Source: an uncultured Porphyromonadaceae bacterium
GTDB taxonomy: Bacteria > Bacteroidota > Bacteroidia > Bacteroidales > Muribaculaceae
Reading direction: 5' to 3'
Assembly (NCBI GenBank): GCA_947427285.1
Contig: CANEHE010000021.1
Coordinates: 1 to 36,345 of the forward strand
DNA: 36,345 nucleotides
Part shown: positions 7,892 to 16,494 of the stretch, piece after piece
How positions within the stretch are numbered: position 1 is the first letter of the stretch
Layout: every line of letters begins with the position of its first letter
The notes under the pieces: generated by a model
Database searches by the model: none
What the model saw: the letters and a program-made list of their open reading frames with translations, nothing else
What the model was told of the DNA's origin: nothing
Program-made: the position numbers and the translations under genes

Positions 7892-9592
7892 TCAATAGAG
7901 ATAATCCTCTATCTGTTCCGGACGGAAGTTGGCTATGAAGTCGGCATGTCTGGCCACCTCAGCCTGTCCGTATTTCACATATACCCGGAGCGAGCGGCGC
8001 ACTTCGGGATCGCGCTGTGTGTCGGCAAGCAGAAGATATCCCATTATAATGTGTCCGGTCATCTCTACGAGACGACGGGCCATGAAGTCGACGAATTTGG
8101 GCTCCTTTATTCCTGTGACAGCCTCGACAGCGGCACTATATTGCTGAGACATCAGAATAAGAGTATTCTTTATCTGTTCGTCTTCGGCGCATACTTCGGT
8201 TTTCTCCATTTCGGAGATGTAGGCGGCGTAGGTGCCTGTTGTGACGTGACGGATAGCGGCTACTACCTGCAGCTGGGTGGTGCCTTCATAGATGGAGGTG
8301 ATACGGGCGTCACGGTAGAGACGTTCGCAAGCGTAGTCCTTCATGAATCCTGATCCGCCATGAATCTGGATGCAGTCATACGTGTTCTGGTTGCAGAACT
8401 CGGAAGTCATTCCTTTGGCGAGAGGTGTCAGAGCATCGGCGAGTTTGCTGTAATGCTTCTGTTCGGCTTTTTCCTCGGGAGTCAGCTTGCGCTCTTTCGC
8501 TATGTCATCATATATTTTGTATATGTCTACGGCACGTGAGCATGCGTAGAGCAGTGTGCGTGAGGCATCGAGTTTCGCTTTCATCACTGAGAGAATCTCA
8601 GCTACGGCTGGAAATTCGATAATCGCTTTTCCGAACTGTGTGCGCTCTTTGGCGTATGCGAGAGCCTCACGATAGGCGGCTTCGCTTAGACCGACCGACT
8701 GCGCTGCGATACCGAGGCGGGCACCGTTCATGAGGGCCATCACGTATTTGATCAGGCCGAGACGGCGAGAACCTACCAGTTCGCAGGGAGCGTCTTTATA
8801 TACGAGTTCACAGGTTGGAGAACCCTTGATGCCCATCTTGTTTTCGATTCGGCGAACTGTGACACCACAATTGCGCTTGTCATAGATGAACATCGAGAGG
8901 CCACGGCCGTCTTTGGATCCCTCTTCCGAACGGGCGAGGACCAGATGAATATCGCTGTCTCCGTTTGTGATGAAACGTTTCACTCCGTTGAGCACCCATG
9001 AGCCATCCTCTTTTTGAGAAGCCTTGAGCATTACGGACTGAAGGTCGGATCCGGCATCAGGTTCAGTCAGGTCCATCGACATGGTCTCTCCCGCACATAC
9101 ACGGGGAATGTATTTCTCTTTCTGTTCGTCGGAGGCAAATTCGTAGATTGTCTCGGCACAGTCCTGAAGTCCCCACAGGTTTTCAAATCCGGCATCGGCA
9201 CGGCTGACAATATCGGCAGCCATGATATATGGAGTAATAGGGAAATTCAGACCCCCGAGACGACGAGGCATGGACATTCCCATCAGCCCTGCCTTGCGGC
9301 ATGCGTCAAGATTCTTCTTCGTGCCTTCTGCATATACTACACGTCCGTTTTCGACACGTGGTCCGTTGTGGTCCACATCTTCTGCGTTTTCGGCGATGAT
9401 GTCGCCGCAGATCTCGCCGACAATCTCAAGAACCTTGTCGTAAGAGTCCATCGCATCTTCGAAGTTCTGCGGAGCATAGTCGAATTTGTCGGCATCGGCG
9501 AAGCCTCGTTCTTTCAATTCGACGATTTTCTCCATCATGGGATGGGTGAGATGGAGCTTGAGAGACGGATTGTCTGTATAGAAATTAGCCAT
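7892..9592 (-). CDS. acyl-CoA dehydrogenase with C-terminal extension
   Basis: A flavoenzyme that interconverts acyl-CoA and trans-2-enoyl-CoA, passing electrons to the electron-transfer flavoprotein encoded just upstream. Its 566 residues are longer than the usual 380. Core motifs are LTEPDAGSDL (175-184), KRFITNGD (205-212), RTQFGK (317-322), IQIHGGSGFMKDY (408-420) and RDARITSIYEGTTQ (427-440), with E436 at the catalytic-base position of short/medium-chain enzymes. About 120 extra helical residues follow, and an N-terminal extension of about 40 residues precedes the core. The gene starts 3 nt after the etfA stop, so the three are almost certainly one operon. The direction in vivo (butyryl-CoA type reduction versus beta-oxidation) is undetermined. 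No thiolase, crotonase or hydroxyacyl-CoA dehydrogenase gene is nearby. Confidence 0.94.
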   Translation of the reverse strand: MANFYTDNPSLKLHLTHPMMEKIVELKERGFADADKFDYAPQNFEDAMDSYDKVLEIVGEICGDIIAENAEDVDHNGPRVENGRVVYAEGTKKNLDACRKAGLMGMSMPRRLGGLNFPITPYIMAADIVSRADAGFENLWGLQDCAETIYEFASDEQKEKYIPRVCAGETMSMDLTEPDAGSDLQSVMLKASQKEDGSWVLNGVKRFITNGDSDIHLVLARSEEGSKDGRGLSMFIYDKRNCGVTVRRIENKMGIKGSPTCELVYKDAPCELVGSRRLGLIKYVMALMNGARLGIAAQSVGLSEAAYREALAYAKERTQFGKAIIEFPAVAEILSVMKAKLDASRTLLYACSRAVDIYKIYDDIAKERKLTPEEKAEQKHYSKLADALTPLAKGMTSEFCNQNTYDCIQIHGGSGFMKDYACERLYRDARITSIYEGTTQLQVVAAIRHVTTGTYAAYISEMEKTEVCAEDEQIKNTLILMSQQYSAAVEAVTGIKEPKFVDFMARRLVEMTGHIIMGYLLLADTQRDPEVRRSLRVYVKYGQAEVARHADFIANFRPEQIEDYLY

Positions 9593-9595
9593 GGC

Positions 9596-10624
9596 TTACT
9601 TTGAGTTCTTTTTGTAATATTTGATGAGTTTGGGGAGTACGTCCTCGATCTTACCGGTGATGACGTAGTCGGCTATGGTGTTGATCGGGGCGTTGGGATC
9701 GGAATTGACTGATATGATGATTGATGAATCCTGCATTCCGGCTATGTGCTGTATCTGTCCGGAGATTCCGCAGGCTATGTAGAGTTTCGGACGCACAGTC
9801 ACACCCGTCTGGCCTATCTGCCGGTCATGGTCGGCCCAACCCGCATCGACAGCGGCACGGCTTGCTCCTACCTCGGCCCCGAGTGTGTCGGCCAACTGAT
9901 AGAGGAGATCGAAATTCTCTTTGCTGCCCACTCCGTAGCCGCCGGCTACGATAATTGGCGAGCCTTTCAGATTCACTTTGGATTTCTCCACATGGCGGTC
10001 GATGATTTCCACGCAGAAGTCTTCCGGTCGGGTATATTTGTTTACGTCGAGTGAGATGACTTTACCCACATAGTTGGAGTCGCGTACCTCGCGCTTCATC
10101 ACACCTTCGCGGACTGTGGCCATCTGCGGACGGCACTCCGGGTTGACGATCGTAGCCACGATGTTGCCGCCGAAAGCCGGACGGATCTGATAGAGAAGAT
10201 TGTCATATTTCTCACCGGTTTTCGGATCCGTATGATCTCCTATCTCCAGACTTGTGCAGTCGGCTGTGAGACCGGAATGCAGGCATGAGCTGACACGGGG
10301 ACCGAGGTCACGACCGATGGATGTGGCACCCATGAATGCAATCTGAGGTTTGATCTCACGGAAAAGATTGATCAGTATGGAGGAATGAGGGAGCGAGGTA
10401 TAGGGATAGAGACGTTTGTCCTCGATTTTATAAATGGTGTCGACACCGTAAGGGAAAATCTGTTTTTCGATATCCTTGAGGTTGTCGCCTGCCACAACAG
10501 CTTCGAGTTTTACTCCGAGCTCATCAGCGAGCTGGCGACCTTTTGTAAGAAGCTCAAGGCTGACGTCGGCAATCTTGCCCTCTTCAAATTCGCAATAAAC
10601 TATGAGGTTGTTCTGTTCTGCCAT
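9596..10624 (-). CDS. etfA: electron transfer flavoprotein alpha subunit (FixB/EtfA)
   Basis: The FAD-binding subunit of the EtfAB heterodimer. Its 342 residues fit the family. The C-terminal FAD domain begins at SPIIVAGGYGVGSKENF and contains GASRAAVDAGWADHDRQIGQ, followed by KLYIACGISGQIQH and SDPNAPINTIADYVI, the characteristic EtfA signatures. The N-terminal half has the adenine-nucleotide-hydrolase-like fold (LIVYCEFEEGKIADVSLELL). It sits 25 nt after etfB and 3 nt before the acyl-CoA dehydrogenase, which makes that dehydrogenase the obvious electron partner. Confidence 0.95.
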   Translation of the reverse strand: MAEQNNLIVYCEFEEGKIADVSLELLTKGRQLADELGVKLEAVVAGDNLKDIEKQIFPYGVDTIYKIEDKRLYPYTSLPHSSILINLFREIKPQIAFMGATSIGRDLGPRVSSCLHSGLTADCTSLEIGDHTDPKTGEKYDNLLYQIRPAFGGNIVATIVNPECRPQMATVREGVMKREVRDSNYVGKVISLDVNKYTRPEDFCVEIIDRHVEKSKVNLKGSPIIVAGGYGVGSKENFDLLYQLADTLGAEVGASRAAVDAGWADHDRQIGQTGVTVRPKLYIACGISGQIQHIAGMQDSSIIISVNSDPNAPINTIADYVITGKIEDVLPKLIKYYKKNSK

Positions 10625-10649
10625 TGTTTTGAAGTTTGATGGTATGTTA

Positions 10650-11519
10650 TCAGCCGATTGTGTGGTTGGCTATGAGTTCTTTGATAAGTTGTTCAAGATC
10701 CTGGTCGGTGTTGGGGATTTCACGGGCTTCCTTGGCGGTGAAGACAACATTCTCGATGGCCTTTACTTTGGTAGGTGAGCCTGCGAGACCGCATTGTGAG
10801 AGGTCGGCACCGACGAATTCGGCATTCCATTCCCCTACGGAAAGATATGGGCGTCGTGCGATCATCTCTTTGCGTGCTTCGTCGTTTGCCACTTCAGATG
10901 GTGCTGCCGCATATTTGTATTTCTGGAGGGCCTTTGCGTTGCGCGGGCGGCATGGCTCTGCCGAACCGTTTACCGTGACCACAAGAGGCAGAGGTGCCTT
11001 CACGGTCTCGACCCCGCTTTCGATGCGGCGTTTCACGATGGCATGACCGTTTTCAACAGAGATTATATCTTCGGCGTATGTCACTTGTGGGAGGCCAAGT
11101 TTTTCGGCTACCTGAGGTCCTACCTGAGCGGTGTCGCCGTCAATTGCCTGACGACCACCGATGATCATATCGTATGCTCCGATTTTACGGATTGCGGCAC
11201 TGATGGCATAAGACGTGGCAAGCGTGTCTGCTCCTGCAAACGCACGGTCAGATAGAACTATTCCGTCGTCGGCACCGCGATACAGGCCTTCACGGACGAT
11301 TTCTGCAGCACGTCCCGGACCCATGGTAAGCAGGGTGACTTTGGAGCCAGGATACATTTCCTTGAGCTTGAGGGCCTGTTCGAGAGCATTGAGGTCTTCG
11401 GGGTTGAAGATGGCGGGAAGGGCGGCACGGTTGATAGTACCGTCGGCCTTCATGGCATCCTTGCCCACGTTTCGGGTATCAGGCACCTGTTTGGCAAGCA
11501 CAATGATGTTCAAACTCAT
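10650..11519 (-). CDS. etfB: electron transfer flavoprotein beta subunit (FixA/EtfB)
   Basis: The partner of EtfA and first gene of the operon. The 289 residues contain the N-terminal IIVLAKQVPDT motif, the GPGRAAEIVREGLYRGADDGIVLSD segment, GRQAIDGDTAQVGPQVAEKLG and the C-terminal PTKVKAIENVVF, all typical of EtfB/FixA. Whether this pair is of the electron-bifurcating type, with FAD in EtfB instead of AMP, cannot be decided by eye. In an anaerobe with an adjacent acyl-CoA dehydrogenase it is a reasonable possibility. The transcript has a leader of about 140 nt from the promoter at 11668-11698. Confidence 0.95.
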   Translation of the reverse strand: MSLNIIVLAKQVPDTRNVGKDAMKADGTINRAALPAIFNPEDLNALEQALKLKEMYPGSKVTLLTMGPGRAAEIVREGLYRGADDGIVLSDRAFAGADTLATSYAISAAIRKIGAYDMIIGGRQAIDGDTAQVGPQVAEKLGLPQVTYAEDIISVENGHAIVKRRIESGVETVKAPLPLVVTVNGSAEPCRPRNAKALQKYKYAAAPSEVANDEARKEMIARRPYLSVGEWNAEFVGADLSQCGLAGSPTKVKAIENVVFTAKEAREIPNTDQDLEQLIKELIANHTIG

Positions 11520-11667
11520 AATACTGGTGAAGTTTATGTGGTTTATAATTATTTGTCTAAATGTCTGATGCCGTTGCTGATATACAACTCCGGCGGAGTG
11601 GAGAGGAAAGGGGCGGAAGTATAGTCGCTGACAACTTTATTCTGCCAATTTCGACATAAGCCGGCTG

Positions 11668-11698
11668 CAAAGATACCACTATTCCGGCAATTAACAAA
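11668..11698 (-). promoter_or_regulatory. Bacteroidota-type promoter of the etfB-etfA-dehydrogenase operon
   Basis: Read on the minus strand, TTTG (11698-11695) is followed after 19 bases by TATCTTTG (11675-11668), an exact match to both consensus boxes. The predicted leader is about 140 nt and includes the short dyad ACTCCGGCGGAGT (11587-11599). Confidence 0.78.
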
Positions 11699-11708
11699 AT
11701 TTAGATAG

Positions 11709-11741
11709 AAAAACTGCACACAAATCGAATGTGTGTGCAGT
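11709..11741 (-). terminator. intrinsic terminator of the metallo-hydrolase gene
   Basis: On the minus strand ACTGCACACA pairs perfectly with TGTGTGCAGT around a 9-nt loop, followed by TTTTTC. It lies 30 nt past the stop of the metallo-beta-lactamase-fold gene and just upstream of the etf promoter. Confidence 0.88.
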
Positions 11742-11771
11742 CTATGGAGCGACAGTTGATTGAAATCCGGA

Positions 11772-12578
11772 TCAATCTTGGTATGTGAAAGTGGAATAAG
11801 GATGCTGGAGAGCGATATATTTTCCGTGTGCCGGGTTGGCATATAGGTCAAATCTGGATGCGTCCTTCATACGTTTATCAAGTTCCTCTTCCGATTCTGC
11901 GAGACAGAAATGCATAGGGAAGAACCGTCCTACGGATATGGCACGTACAAACATGGCCGCTCCCTCCCAATAGTCGCGTCCTATGCGGGAGTCGACAGGA
12001 AACATGGCTATGTCGATTTCCGGCGAATCTGCGGATATCTGTTTGAGTATGGTGCGGAAGGCTGTCTGTGCCTCGGCAATCTCCTCTGGAGTCGACTCAT
12101 CTTTCCAGACCCAGGCGTTGAGATCGCCGGCGTGAAACACTTTTTTTCCGTCAGACATTGTTATCAGATATGAATTGCCTATGTCGGTCGATCCGTAGGC
12201 ATGGATATTGATCATGGTGTCGGCGAATGATTCGCCCGGATGAAGTACTGCCACTTTTTCCGGGGTGGGTCGGAAACCTGTATATGTGCCTCCCTGCCGG
12301 AGCATGAAGGCGATCGAACGGCGTGTGTCGTTACTGATGATGAATCTTATTTCAGGGTGAACTTTTTCCCAGAAGAAAATGGAACGGTGGAAATGGTCTT
12401 TATGGTGGTGCGATACCAGAACATATAACGGTTTCTCTTGTGGTATCGCAGTGAGAAAAGCCGGAATATCCTCTGATGACGCGCTACGGCGTCCATCTTT
12501 CCAGAAGTCGAATACGACAGCTGCTTCCGGTGTTTCCAGGAGGAAGCAATCGTGCCAGATGAATGTGAGGGTGGTCAT
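11772..12578 (-). CDS. metallo-beta-lactamase-fold hydrolase
   Basis: A predicted cytoplasmic metal-dependent hydrolase of 268 residues. The metal-binding signature is SHHHKDHF (56-63), a variant of HxHxDH. FHAGDLN (148-154) supplies the bridging aspartate D152, and the late FPMHFCL probably gives the last histidine. The layout resembles UlaG-like and general 'Zn-dependent hydrolase' members, not secreted beta-lactamases, since there is no signal peptide. The substrate is unknown. I chose the ATG at 12578 (MTTLTFIWHDCF) because the fold begins there and a promoter lies between it and the longer upstream ORF start. It is divergent from tamL. Confidence 0.85.
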   Translation of the reverse strand: MTTLTFIWHDCFLLETPEAAVVFDFWKDGRRSASSEDIPAFLTAIPQEKPLYVLVSHHHKDHFHRSIFFWEKVHPEIRFIISNDTRRSIAFMLRQGGTYTGFRPTPEKVAVLHPGESFADTMINIHAYGSTDIGNSYLITMSDGKKVFHAGDLNAWVWKDESTPEEIAEAQTAFRTILKQISADSPEIDIAMFPVDSRIGRDYWEGAAMFVRAISVGRFFPMHFCLAESEEELDKRMKDASRFDLYANPAHGKYIALQHPYSTFTYQD

Positions 12579-12626
12579 TATAGGCTGATGTATGCTCCGG
12601 GAGAAATCCCGGATGTGAATGCGATG

Positions 12627-12657
12627 CGAAGATACAACATTTTTGTCGCCCGGCAAA
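12627..12657 (-). promoter_or_regulatory. promoter of the metallo-hydrolase gene
   Basis: Minus-strand TTTG (12657-12654), a 19-base spacer, then TATCTTCG (12634-12627), which differs from TAnnTTTG at one position. It overlaps the -33 region of the divergent tamL promoter. Confidence 0.6.
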
Positions 12658-12672
12658 AAATGAGTAACTTCG
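12642..12672 (+). promoter_or_regulatory. promoter of tamL
   Basis: TTTG (12642-12645), a 19-base spacer and TAACTTCG (12665-12672), again one mismatch from TAnnTTTG. The start of transcription would fall at about 12679, only a few bases before the tamL ATG at 12683, so the mRNA may be essentially leaderless. Confidence 0.6.
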
Positions 12673-12682
12673 CGGTTTGAAA

Positions 12683-15031
12683 ATGTGCAGACTCCAGATA
12701 AATATTCTTGTACTTCTGGCTGGCTTGTTTTTGTCGGCTGTGACTGTGTCGTGCAGCAGTTCCCGTCATGTGCCGGAGGGGGAATATCTTCTTGACCGTA
12801 TAAGTGTCGTAGTGGCCGACTCTTCGAAAGGGGTGAGTCAGACCGAGATGCAGGGGTATGTGCGTCAGCAGCCGAATCATCGGATGCTCTGGAGTGTCAA
12901 ATGGGGATTGGGTCTGTACAATCTGTCTGGGAAGGATACCACAAAGTGGATCAACCGGTTTATCCGCCGTATAGGCGAGGCTCCTGTGATCTACGATTCA
13001 GCCCTTACAGCTCAGGGGGTGGCTCAATTGACACGTGCGCTTGAGAACAAAGGCTATCTGTCAGCTCGTGTGGTAGCTGATACTGTTGCTGACCGGCGCA
13101 AGAGAAAGATGCAGGTTAACTATCTAATTTATCCTGGTGAGCCTCATTTGATACGGACTATACAGTATGCATTTCCCACCGATTCGCTTCGGGAGTATGT
13201 GATGGAGGATTCCTCGCATTTCACCGTGCGTCCAGGCGACAATCTTGATCTGACTCTTCTTGAAGAGCAGCGGGAGGAAATCACCAGTCATCTGCGAAAT
13301 AAAGGATTCTTTGCGTTCAGCAAAGACTATATCACTTTCAATGCTGACACGACATACGGTAGCCGGGAGGTGGACCTGACCATGACGGTAAGGCCTCCAT
13401 ACGAACATCCAGGTTCTGCAAAGACTCTGCCTGACCACAGGGAATATTTCATACGTTCTGTGCGTGTGGTGACGGATTACAGTCCGGCGATTGATGACGA
13501 TCTGGCGCGGATATCCGCGGTCGACACTGTCCGCTACAAGGATATTGAGATTTTTTATGGGTCGAAGCGGTATCTTCGCCCGTCGGTGATATATGAAAAT
13601 TGTTTTCTTCGTGTAGGTGCGCCTTACAGCGAGAGATCCGTCAACCGTACTTATCAGGCGTTGGTCAGGCTTAATATATTGAAATTTACAAATATACGGT
13701 TTGTACCCGCGGTGGCTGACGATCGGATAGGACTCCTTGATGCGTATATACTTCTTACCCGGGAGAAAAGCCAGAGCGTGGCATTTGAGCTTGAGGGCAC
13801 TAATTCCGAAGGCGATCTGGGTGTGGCAGCCGCCGTTACATATTCCCATCGCAATGTGGGGCGTGGTTCCGAGACTCTGACTACCAAGATGCGTGGGGCA
13901 TACGAGTCGATCAGTGGGAATCTGGACGGTTTCATCCATAACCGTTATATGGAATATTCCGTGGATGCTTCGGTCAATTTTCCGAAGTTCAAGGCTCCGT
14001 TTCTTCGGGAGAGTTTCAAGCGCAGAGTGATGGCCACCACGGAGCTTAACATGTCGTTCAACTATCAGGAACGGCCTGAATATACACGTATAATCGCAAC
14101 TGCCGGCTGGGGCTACCGGTGGATGGAGCGGCGCACACGAAACCGGCATACGTTCACTCTTGTCGATGTCAATTATGTATATCTGCCGGAAAGCACGGTA
14201 AATTTTCTGGATCAGATCGCACCTGACAATCCTCTGCTCCGATATAGTTACGAGGATCATTTCATAATGCGGATGGGATATAGTTTCTATCATACCAACA
14301 AGCGTCGCGATCTTCCATGGACACGTTCTCCACAGAGAAATGTATATACGATACGTGTGAATGCAGAGGTCGCCGGCAATCTGCTCTTCGCGCTCAATAG
14401 TATGATCAATCATCGCTCTGATTTCCATACGGATCCATATAAGATTTTCGGAATACGATATTCGCAGTATTTCAAACTGGAGACCGATTACGGGGCTTTT
14501 CATATCTTCGACAGACGTCAGTCGCTGGCATGGCATGTCGGTTTCGGCATAGGTGTGCCTTATGGAAACTCTACTATACTCCCGTTTGAGAAACGCTTTT
14601 ATGGCGGGGGAGCCAATGGCGTGCGTGGATGGGCGGTCAGAACTCTCGGGCCAGGCTCTTTCGACGGGTCCAATACCGTCAGCAATTTTATAAACCAGTG
14701 CGGAGACATACGGTTTGACGCTTCGGTGGAATATCGCGCGAAACTTTTCTGGGTAGTGGAGTTAGGTCTCTTTCTGGATGTCGGAAATATATGGACAATC
14801 CACGATTATCCCAACCAGCCCGGAGGAATGTTCCGCTTTAATTCGTTCTATAAACAGATAGCTGCATCTTACGGAGCCGGAATACGATTGGATTTCAATT
14901 ATTTCCTCCTTCGTTTCGATCTGGGGATGAAAGCTCACAATCCCGCTCGTGGATCTGATCCATGGCCGTTGGTTAATCCTGATTGGAAAAGGGATTCCAG
15001 TTTCCATTTCTCCATTGGTTATCCGTTCTGA
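12683..15031 (+). CDS. tamL: TamL, lipoprotein Omp85-family (BamA/TamA-like) assembly factor
   Basis: An outer-membrane 16-strand barrel of the Omp85 superfamily. In Bacteroidota the TamA homologue is a lipoprotein, called TamL, and works with TamB in envelope assembly. The 782-residue product starts with a lipoprotein signal peptide ending VTVSC (lipidated C24) and the serine-rich SSSRHVPEGEYLL. POTRA-like repeats follow (about 35-330), including VNYLIYPGEPHLIRTIQY. The C-terminal surface-antigen barrel contains FYGGGANGVRGWAVRTLGPG, the family's VRG(W/Y/F) loop-6 motif. I start at the ATG at 12683 and not the TTG at 12677, because it gives a clean signal peptide. A HAD phosphatase begins 18 nt downstream in the same operon. 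tamB is not next to it here. Confidence 0.9.
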   Translation: MCRLQINILVLLAGLFLSAVTVSCSSSRHVPEGEYLLDRISVVVADSSKGVSQTEMQGYVRQQPNHRMLWSVKWGLGLYNLSGKDTTKWINRFIRRIGEAPVIYDSALTAQGVAQLTRALENKGYLSARVVADTVADRRKRKMQVNYLIYPGEPHLIRTIQYAFPTDSLREYVMEDSSHFTVRPGDNLDLTLLEEQREEITSHLRNKGFFAFSKDYITFNADTTYGSREVDLTMTVRPPYEHPGSAKTLPDHREYFIRSVRVVTDYSPAIDDDLARISAVDTVRYKDIEIFYGSKRYLRPSVIYENCFLRVGAPYSERSVNRTYQALVRLNILKFTNIRFVPAVADDRIGLLDAYILLTREKSQSVAFELEGTNSEGDLGVAAAVTYSHRNVGRGSETLTTKMRGAYESISGNLDGFIHNRYMEYSVDASVNFPKFKAPFLRESFKRRVMATTELNMSFNYQERPEYTRIIATAGWGYRWMERRTRNRHTFTLVDVNYVYLPESTVNFLDQIAPDNPLLRYSYEDHFIMRMGYSFYHTNKRRDLPWTRSPQRNVYTIRVNAEVAGNLLFALNSMINHRSDFHTDPYKIFGIRYSQYFKLETDYGAFHIFDRRQSLAWHVGFGIGVPYGNSTILPFEKRFYGGGANGVRGWAVRTLGPGSFDGSNTVSNFINQCGDIRFDASVEYRAKLFWVVELGLFLDVGNIWTIHDYPNQPGGMFRFNSFYKQIAASYGAGIRLDFNYFLLRFDLGMKAHNPARGSDPWPLVNPDWKRDSSFHFSIGYPF

Positions 15032-15049
15032 TATAAGTCAAATTTTTGT

Positions 15050-15703
15050 ATGAAACAACTCGCTATATTCGATCTTGACGGCACGCTTCTTAATACTATC
15101 GCCGATCTGGGTGCTTCGACAAATTTCGCCCTTTCAGAGATGGGCTATCCCGAACATCCGCTTACAGCCTATAATTTTATGGTCGGCAACGGAGTGCGCA
15201 AGCTCATGGAGCGTGCGCAACCTGACGCTTCACCCGAGACGATAGACATGCTTCTGGATCATTTCCGCCGCCATTATGACATCCACTGTACAGACACTAC
15301 CCAGATTTATCCGGGAATACCAGAATTGCTGGCCGAACTTTCTTCACGCGGTGTTCGTCTGGCTGTGGCCACCAATAAATATCAGTCGGCGGCGGAAAAG
15401 ATAATTTCCCATTTCTTCCCGGAGATAAAATTTGAGACAGTTATGGGACAGGTTCCGGATAGACCCGTAAAACCGGATCCATCTGTTGTTTTTGCAATTC
15501 TTGGTGTATGTCCTACCGCAAAACGCGATGTGTTGTATATAGGAGATTCGGCTGTCGATATGGAGACAGCCCGCCGGGCATGTGTGGAGTCGGTAGGTGT
15601 GACGTGGGGATTCCGCCCTGTTTCGGAACTGCGCAAGGCGTGCGCCGATCATGTGGTCAGCAATCCGGCAGAGATTATGAAGTTTCTTGACTCGCAGCCT
15701 TGA
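15050..15703 (+). CDS. HAD-family phosphatase, phosphoglycolate-phosphatase-like
   Basis: A cytoplasmic haloacid-dehalogenase-superfamily phosphatase of 217 residues with a cap inserted after motif I. Motif I is IFDLDGTLL with nucleophile D8 and acid D10, motif II is LAVATNKYQ, the lysine motif is in PVKPDPS, and motif IV is VLYIGDSAVDMETA. The arrangement matches Gph/PGP-like members. The exact substrate cannot be told because the group is promiscuous. It lies 18 nt after tamL with no terminator between, so it is probably co-transcribed, though the functional link is unclear. Confidence 0.9.
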   Translation: MKQLAIFDLDGTLLNTIADLGASTNFALSEMGYPEHPLTAYNFMVGNGVRKLMERAQPDASPETIDMLLDHFRRHYDIHCTDTTQIYPGIPELLAELSSRGVRLAVATNKYQSAAEKIISHFFPEIKFETVMGQVPDRPVKPDPSVVFAILGVCPTAKRDVLYIGDSAVDMETARRACVESVGVTWGFRPVSELRKACADHVVSNPAEIMKFLDSQP

Positions 15704-15795
15704 CAATCCTCTAATTAAACCAATTGTAATCTTGGTGGTCAATATTTCGAATACAGGTGATATTCTAAACATTCATTTAAGAAACCGAACGACAC

Positions 15796-16392
15796 ATGAA
15801 AAAAAGATCAATTGTCCTGACGATAGCCGTAGCGACACTTTGTGCACTCCCTTTGAGCGCACAGGAGGTAAAATCTCAGTCTGCAACCCAGACAAAAGAA
15901 GTTGTTGCAGAGGAGATGCCGAATCCCTTCAAGAATCCGAGTAAAAAAGCATTGCGCGAGACCTGCGGTGCCAATGACGCTGCCTGCAAAGTGGCGGAAA
16001 TGGCTACGACTGAAGTTTGCGTCCCAACTTCCCGTTGTCATAAAGAGAAACGTGCATGCAAGAGAAACCCTGAATGTTGCCGTAGGAATCCTTTTGATGG
16101 AATTGAGCTGACATCGGCCCAGAAAGAAAAGTTGGATAAAGCGAATGCTTCTCGTAAGAGTAAACGCCAGAAAATGGATGAGAAGATAAAAAAGGAACGG
16201 CAGAAAATGCGCAGTGACTATATGAAAGATCTGGAGAAAATTCTTACACCGGAACAGATGGCCCGTTATAAAGCCAATATCGAGGCAGCCAAAGCCCGTA
16301 AAGCGGAATTCACCAAAGAAAAGAAGGGATACGTGAAGCCAGGCCCGGTGGTAGCAGCTCCGATGCCACAGCTCGACTACAAGTCAAAATAA
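15796..16392 (+). CDS. cysteine-rich periplasmic Spy/DUF4890-like protein
   Basis: A secreted 198-residue protein with signal peptide MKKRSIVLTIAVATLCALPLSA, then QEV. From residue about 100 it is a highly charged helical region (GIELTSAQKEKLDKA, then KILTPEQMARYKANIEAAKA) with the LTxxQ-type repeats of Spy/CpxP and Bacteroidota DUF4890 periplasmic proteins, which act in envelope stress or chaperoning. Unusually, residues 57-95 contain seven cysteines (C57, C64, C75, C81, C88, C94, C95) among basic residues, suggesting disulfides or metal binding. It is a stand-alone gene, 92 nt after the phosphatase, ending in a bidirectional terminator. I see no good promoter match upstream. Confidence 0.75.
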   Translation: MKKRSIVLTIAVATLCALPLSAQEVKSQSATQTKEVVAEEMPNPFKNPSKKALRETCGANDAACKVAEMATTEVCVPTSRCHKEKRACKRNPECCRRNPFDGIELTSAQKEKLDKANASRKSKRQKMDEKIKKERQKMRSDYMKDLEKILTPEQMARYKANIEAAKARKAEFTKEKKGYVKPGPVVAAPMPQLDYKSK

Positions 16393-16430
16393 AAATTTGT
16401 CTATTCGAATAGAATCTCAATAACATTCTC

Positions 16431-16472
16431 AAAAGGCCATCCGACAGACTTCTCTCTGTCTGGTGGCCCTTT
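16431..16472. terminator. bidirectional terminator between convergent genes
   Basis: The arm starting AAAGGCCATCCGACAGA pairs with TCTGTCTGGTGGCCCTTT with one or two mismatches. A-rich and T-rich flanks let it serve both the upstream plus-strand gene and the minus-strand glycosyltransferase. Confidence 0.85.
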
Positions 16473-16494
16473 GATTCATCATAGACAGCAAGGG

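Noticed and set aside
11587..11599. Dyad ACTCCGGCGGAGT in the etf operon leader as an operator
   Set aside because: Six-base arms around one base can occur by chance, and there is no second copy or known regulator to support it.
13124..14536. Long 470-codon minus-strand ORF inside tamL
   Set aside because: It is antisense to a clearly recognisable Omp85-family gene and has no recognisable domain, signal or promoter. Long open antisense frames are common with this codon bias.
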